From the NCBI GenBank assembly GCA_902362715.1, contig CABIXN010000010.1, positions 29,221-93,220 of the forward strand: a DNA stretch of 64,000 bases. Reading direction: 5' to 3'. The stretch's first letter is position 1. Every line of letters starts with the position of its first letter. The DNA comes from Lachnospiraceae bacterium. GTDB taxonomy: Bacteria > Bacillota > Clostridia > Lachnospirales > Lachnospiraceae. Both the position numbers and the translations under genes were made by a program. Below, piece after piece: positions 61,647-64,000 of the stretch. A model generated the notes under the pieces. It was not told the DNA's origin. It did not search any database and worked only from the letters and a program-made list of their open reading frames with translations.

Positions 61647-63059
61647 CTAATGAGTAAAGAAAAACATCAGTCCAAATAATACGGCTATAACCCAGGTTCC
61701 CGCATTCACTTCTTTGATCTTTCCGGTAAATACTTTAATAGCTGTATATGATATCAAACCAAAAGCAATACCATAAGAAATATTATACGTAAACGGCATA
61801 ATGGCAATGGTTAAAAATGAAGGTAAAGCAATTGCAGGATCATGCCATTCAATTTCCTTTACACATTCAATCATTAATATACCCACATAAACAAGGGCCG
61901 CCGCATAAGCACATACAGGCACAAACGCTGCAAGAGGTGAAAGAAACATTGCTATAAAAAACATAACAGCTGTTACTATGGAGGATAAGCCGGTGCGTCC
62001 CCCTACTGCTACACCGGATGAAGATTCCACAAATGTTGTAACTGTGGAAGTACCGCAGACAGACCCTACACATGTTGCTATGGCATCTGACAACATCGCC
62101 TGATTCATATTTGGGACTTCTTCTTCCCCCTTTTCATTTTTTACAAGCAGATTGCCGCCCCGGCAGGCTCCATATAATGTTCCTATTGTATCAAACATAT
62201 CCATCATACAAAATGCCAGCGCAGTTGTTATAAATGCAATAACCAGTCCACTGATACTATGACCTTCCACTGATAAATAGGCAGAAAAATCAAATCCTTC
62301 CGTAAATACTTTTCCAAAAGACTGCACTCCAAATTCCTGAAATGCTTTCAACGGATTTAATGATACATCAGATAGAAATCCCTCGTAAAATCCTGGAATA
62401 GTAAGGCCCAGTAAATAATAAGCTGCTGTGGCACCCAAAATACTCCAGAGAATCGCCCCTTTTACTTTTTTCTTAGCTAGAATACCAATAGATATAATTG
62501 CCGCCACAGTAATAAGCAGTGGCATAATACTTTCCCAGTCGGCCGTTCCAAGTAAATTAAAAGAAGCAAGATTTACACCGGTAGATTCATCTTTTATAAC
62601 CAGCCCTGCATCCTGCAGTCCAAGGAACGCTATAAATAATCCAATCCCCGCAGGAATAGCCTTTTTCACTGCTGACGGAATAGAATCAAAAATAAGACGT
62701 CTTAATCCTGTAACTGTTAATAAAATAAAAATGCATCCGTCTGCCAGCACAAATACCAGCGCATTTGCATAACTAAATCCCATACCAAAGCAAACTGTAT
62801 AAACAAAAAATGCATTAATTCCCATTCCGGAAGCCTGGGCTAAAGGCAGATTTGCCAGCAATCCTATCAAAATTGTACCAACAACTGCAGAAACAGACGT
62901 TGCTATATAAATAGCTCCGTATGATACATCTCCTAATTGAGAAAACATTCCGGGATTTACCATCAGGATATATGCCATAGATATAAAGATCGTAATACCC
63001 GCTGTTATTTCTGTACGTATTGTCGTATTGCGTTCCTTTAATTTAAATAACTTTTCCAC
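61647..63059 (-). CDS. NCS2 family purine permease
   Basis: The 470-residue protein has 13-14 membrane helices and the AzgA/PbuG-type NCS2 signatures: the N-terminal EITAGITIFISMAYIL, the central DMFDTIGTLYGACRGG and VCGTSTVTTFVESSSGVAVGG. These carriers import adenine, guanine or hypoxanthine by proton symport. It begins with a GTG (63059) preceded by AGGGG. No purine riboswitch is recognisable upstream. Confidence 0.9.
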   Translation of the reverse strand: MEKLFKLKERNTTIRTEITAGITIFISMAYILMVNPGMFSQLGDVSYGAIYIATSVSAVVGTILIGLLANLPLAQASGMGINAFFVYTVCFGMGFSYANALVFVLADGCIFILLTVTGLRRLIFDSIPSAVKKAIPAGIGLFIAFLGLQDAGLVIKDESTGVNLASFNLLGTADWESIMPLLITVAAIISIGILAKKKVKGAILWSILGATAAYYLLGLTIPGFYEGFLSDVSLNPLKAFQEFGVQSFGKVFTEGFDFSAYLSVEGHSISGLVIAFITTALAFCMMDMFDTIGTLYGACRGGNLLVKNEKGEEEVPNMNQAMLSDAIATCVGSVCGTSTVTTFVESSSGVAVGGRTGLSSIVTAVMFFIAMFLSPLAAFVPVCAYAAALVYVGILMIECVKEIEWHDPAIALPSFLTIAIMPFTYNISYGIAFGLISYTAIKVFTGKIKEVNAGTWVIAVLFGLMFFFTH

Positions 63060-63321
63060 TTAATTCTTTTCCCCTGTTCAAAATATTATAGTTAATATTC
63101 TTATTGTCTCAATTTAGCAATAAAATACACTATGAAAATATACTGCCATAAAAAAACAGATTATTCAATTGTATTAGAATTCTCATCCTGCATTTTTCTT
63201 CTACGGAGTTCTGCCCGTTTCAAGTAATCCTTTAAAAGAAAATTTTATTCTTTGTGTATCTGAATAGTAAAAAACATTTTTCTGTGGCCTCTTAGAATTA
63301 CAACTAACTAATTTTATGGAA
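63060..63321. other. Intergenic region between the NCS2 gene and the tRNA cluster terminator
   Basis: About 260 bases of AT-rich sequence between the GTG start of the permease and the tRNA terminator. I see no open frame, riboswitch core or strong repeat in it. It must hold the permease promoter, which I could not place confidently. Confidence 0.4.
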
Positions 63322-63352
63322 AAATAAAAAAACCCCAGATTACTCTGAGGTT
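63322..63352 (-). terminator. Terminator of the rRNA/tRNA transcript
   Basis: On the minus strand AACCTCAGA-GTAA-TCTGGGGTT is followed by TTTTTTATTTTT, a canonical terminator six bases after tRNA-Cys. Confidence 0.85.
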
Positions 63353-63357
63353 TATAA

Positions 63358-63428
63358 AGGCGACAACCAGATTCGAACTGGTGATAGAGGTGTTGCAGAC
63401 CTTTGCCTTACCACTTGGCTATGTCGCC
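63358..63428 (-). tRNA. tRNA-Cys (GCA)
   Basis: A 71-base cloverleaf on the minus strand has acceptor GGCGACA/TGTCGCC, anticodon loop TCTGCAA with GCA, TTCGAAT in the T loop and discriminator U. CCA is not encoded. Confidence 0.95.
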
Positions 63429-63482
63429 CTAATCTACTAAATTATACCATTTGTAAATTATTCAGTCAAGAACAATTTACAA

Positions 63483-63554
63483 TGACTCCAACGGGAATCG
63501 AACCCGTGTTACCGCCGTGAAAGGGCGATGTCTTAACCGCTTGACCATGGAGCC
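63483..63554 (-). tRNA. tRNA-Glu (TTC)
   Basis: A 72-base cloverleaf on the minus strand has acceptor GGCTCCA/TGGAGTC, anticodon loop CTTTCAC with TTC, and GGTTCGATTCC in the T arm. CCA is not encoded. Confidence 0.95.
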
Positions 63555-63599
63555 ATCTTCCTTATCCTCTTTCAGTTCCTTTATTTTTAACTGAAAAAA

Positions 63600-63671
<72 letters not shown>

Positions 63672-63931
63672 TCAGGTACTATCTTATTTCATATACCTTC
63701 AAAACTTCATACAGATTTCCGTGAAAGCATTCCAGATAACCACTTTCTTTTCTAAGGAAGTTCGATTCACTAAAACCATTTTCCTTTTTTGAAACCGGGG
63801 TCACCTCAAAAGCTTTGCTTTCTCGGTGCCATTTGCTTCGCAAATGCCTTTCCTTCAACCGTTTCCCACAGCTCAGAAAATAACTTTTCTTCCCTGTGCT
63901 TCCGGTTTCGGAAACCCGCTTTCTTCCCTTT
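63672..63931 (-). other. 23S-tRNA spacer without 5S rRNA
   Basis: These 260 bases separate the 23S 3' end from tRNA-Asn on the same strand. They contain small hairpins (for example CATTTGC-TTC-GCAAATG and GGTTTC/GAAACC) that may be processing signals. I find no 5S rRNA sequence. An 86-codon open frame here overlaps the spacer and is not credible as a gene. Confidence 0.6.
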
Positions 63932-64000
63932 TTGGTCAAGCCCTCGGACGATTAGTATCAGTCAGCTCCATACATTACTGCACTTCCACCTCTGACCTAT
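63932..64000 (-). rRNA. 23S rRNA, 3' end only
   Basis: The minus strand reads GGTCAGAGGTGGAAGTGCAG and then TACTAATCGTCCGAGGGCTT with GACC, the conserved 3' terminus of 23S rRNA. The rest lies beyond the right edge. The exact 3' end is accurate to a few bases. Confidence 0.93.

Noticed and set aside
63060..63321. Purine riboswitch upstream of the NCS2 permease
   Set aside because: The conserved purine-aptamer junction sequences are absent from the minus strand.
63679..63939. 86-codon frame next to the 23S rRNA
   Set aside because: It lies in the rRNA-tRNA spacer, overlaps the 23S 3' end, has no domain and follows spacer hairpins. It is a chance frame in transcribed spacer.

Overview
The window looks like a chromosome segment of an anaerobic, spore-forming member of the Clostridia, most likely Lachnospiraceae (Blautia-like). 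The evidence is mixed: an endospore gene pair (spoIID, spoIIQ), a reverse rubrerythrin beside a Fur/PerR regulator, an anaerobic NrdG-type activase, T-box leaders on tyrS and metG, a large Alu-containing SRP RNA after tadA, and EFR1-type ferredoxin/flavodoxin proteins. Genus is inference; no 16S sequence is present. The right edge runs into the 3' end of a 23S rRNA followed by tRNA-Asn, tRNA-Glu and tRNA-Cys, with no 5S rRNA in the interval.

Region by region. 1-3.9 kb: a partial MFS transporter and a pair of half-length chromate-family transporters, each divergent from a LysR regulator. 3.9-8.7 kb: a sucrose module (GH32 hydrolase, PTS EIIBCA, LacI repressor) with two matching operators. 8.7-12.9 kb: a cell-surface O-acylation cassette with an MBOAT acyltransferase between two DHHW/AlgJ-like proteins. 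13-23 kb: a beta-CASP metallo-beta-lactamase protein, a fused xanthine-dehydrogenase-like molybdoenzyme, a sodium/solute symporter with a small partner, a PucG-like aminotransferase, an ECF S component, SRP RNA, tadA and nrdG. 23-33.9 kb: PerR, rubrerythrin, a DbpA-like helicase, spoIIQ/spoIID, rsmA, tatD and metG under a T-box whose probable specifier is AUG.

33.9-41.3 kb is a catabolic island that appears to be controlled by sigma-54. A PAS/AAA+/Fis enhancer-binding protein gene sits between two -24/-12 promoters, each with exact 10-base GG-to-GC spacing. One promoter faces a uroporphyrinogen-decarboxylase-like methyltransferase and two MFS transporters. The other faces two paralogous enzymes of the DAPG (phloretin) hydrolase family, both with the expected zinc ligands. 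A 45-codon fragment of another uroporphyrinogen-decarboxylase-like gene is cut off at the metG promoter. I infer uptake and breakdown of acylated or methylated plant phenolics.

46.3-58.3 kb is the strongest candidate for a poorly described system. It is a tight five-gene operon encoding a secreted, membrane-anchored vWA protein, a 1153-residue tubulin/FtsZ-like (Tubulin_2) protein, a coiled-coil two-TM protein, a polytopic 1142-residue protein with a degenerate P-loop and an acidic tail, and a DA1-like zinc peptidase. A LysR gene was originally divergent from it. An IS1634-family element has inserted between them and duplicated 187 bp of target DNA, so both the operon and the LysR gene kept a complete promoter. 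The window closes with an NCS2 purine permease and the rRNA/tRNA genes.
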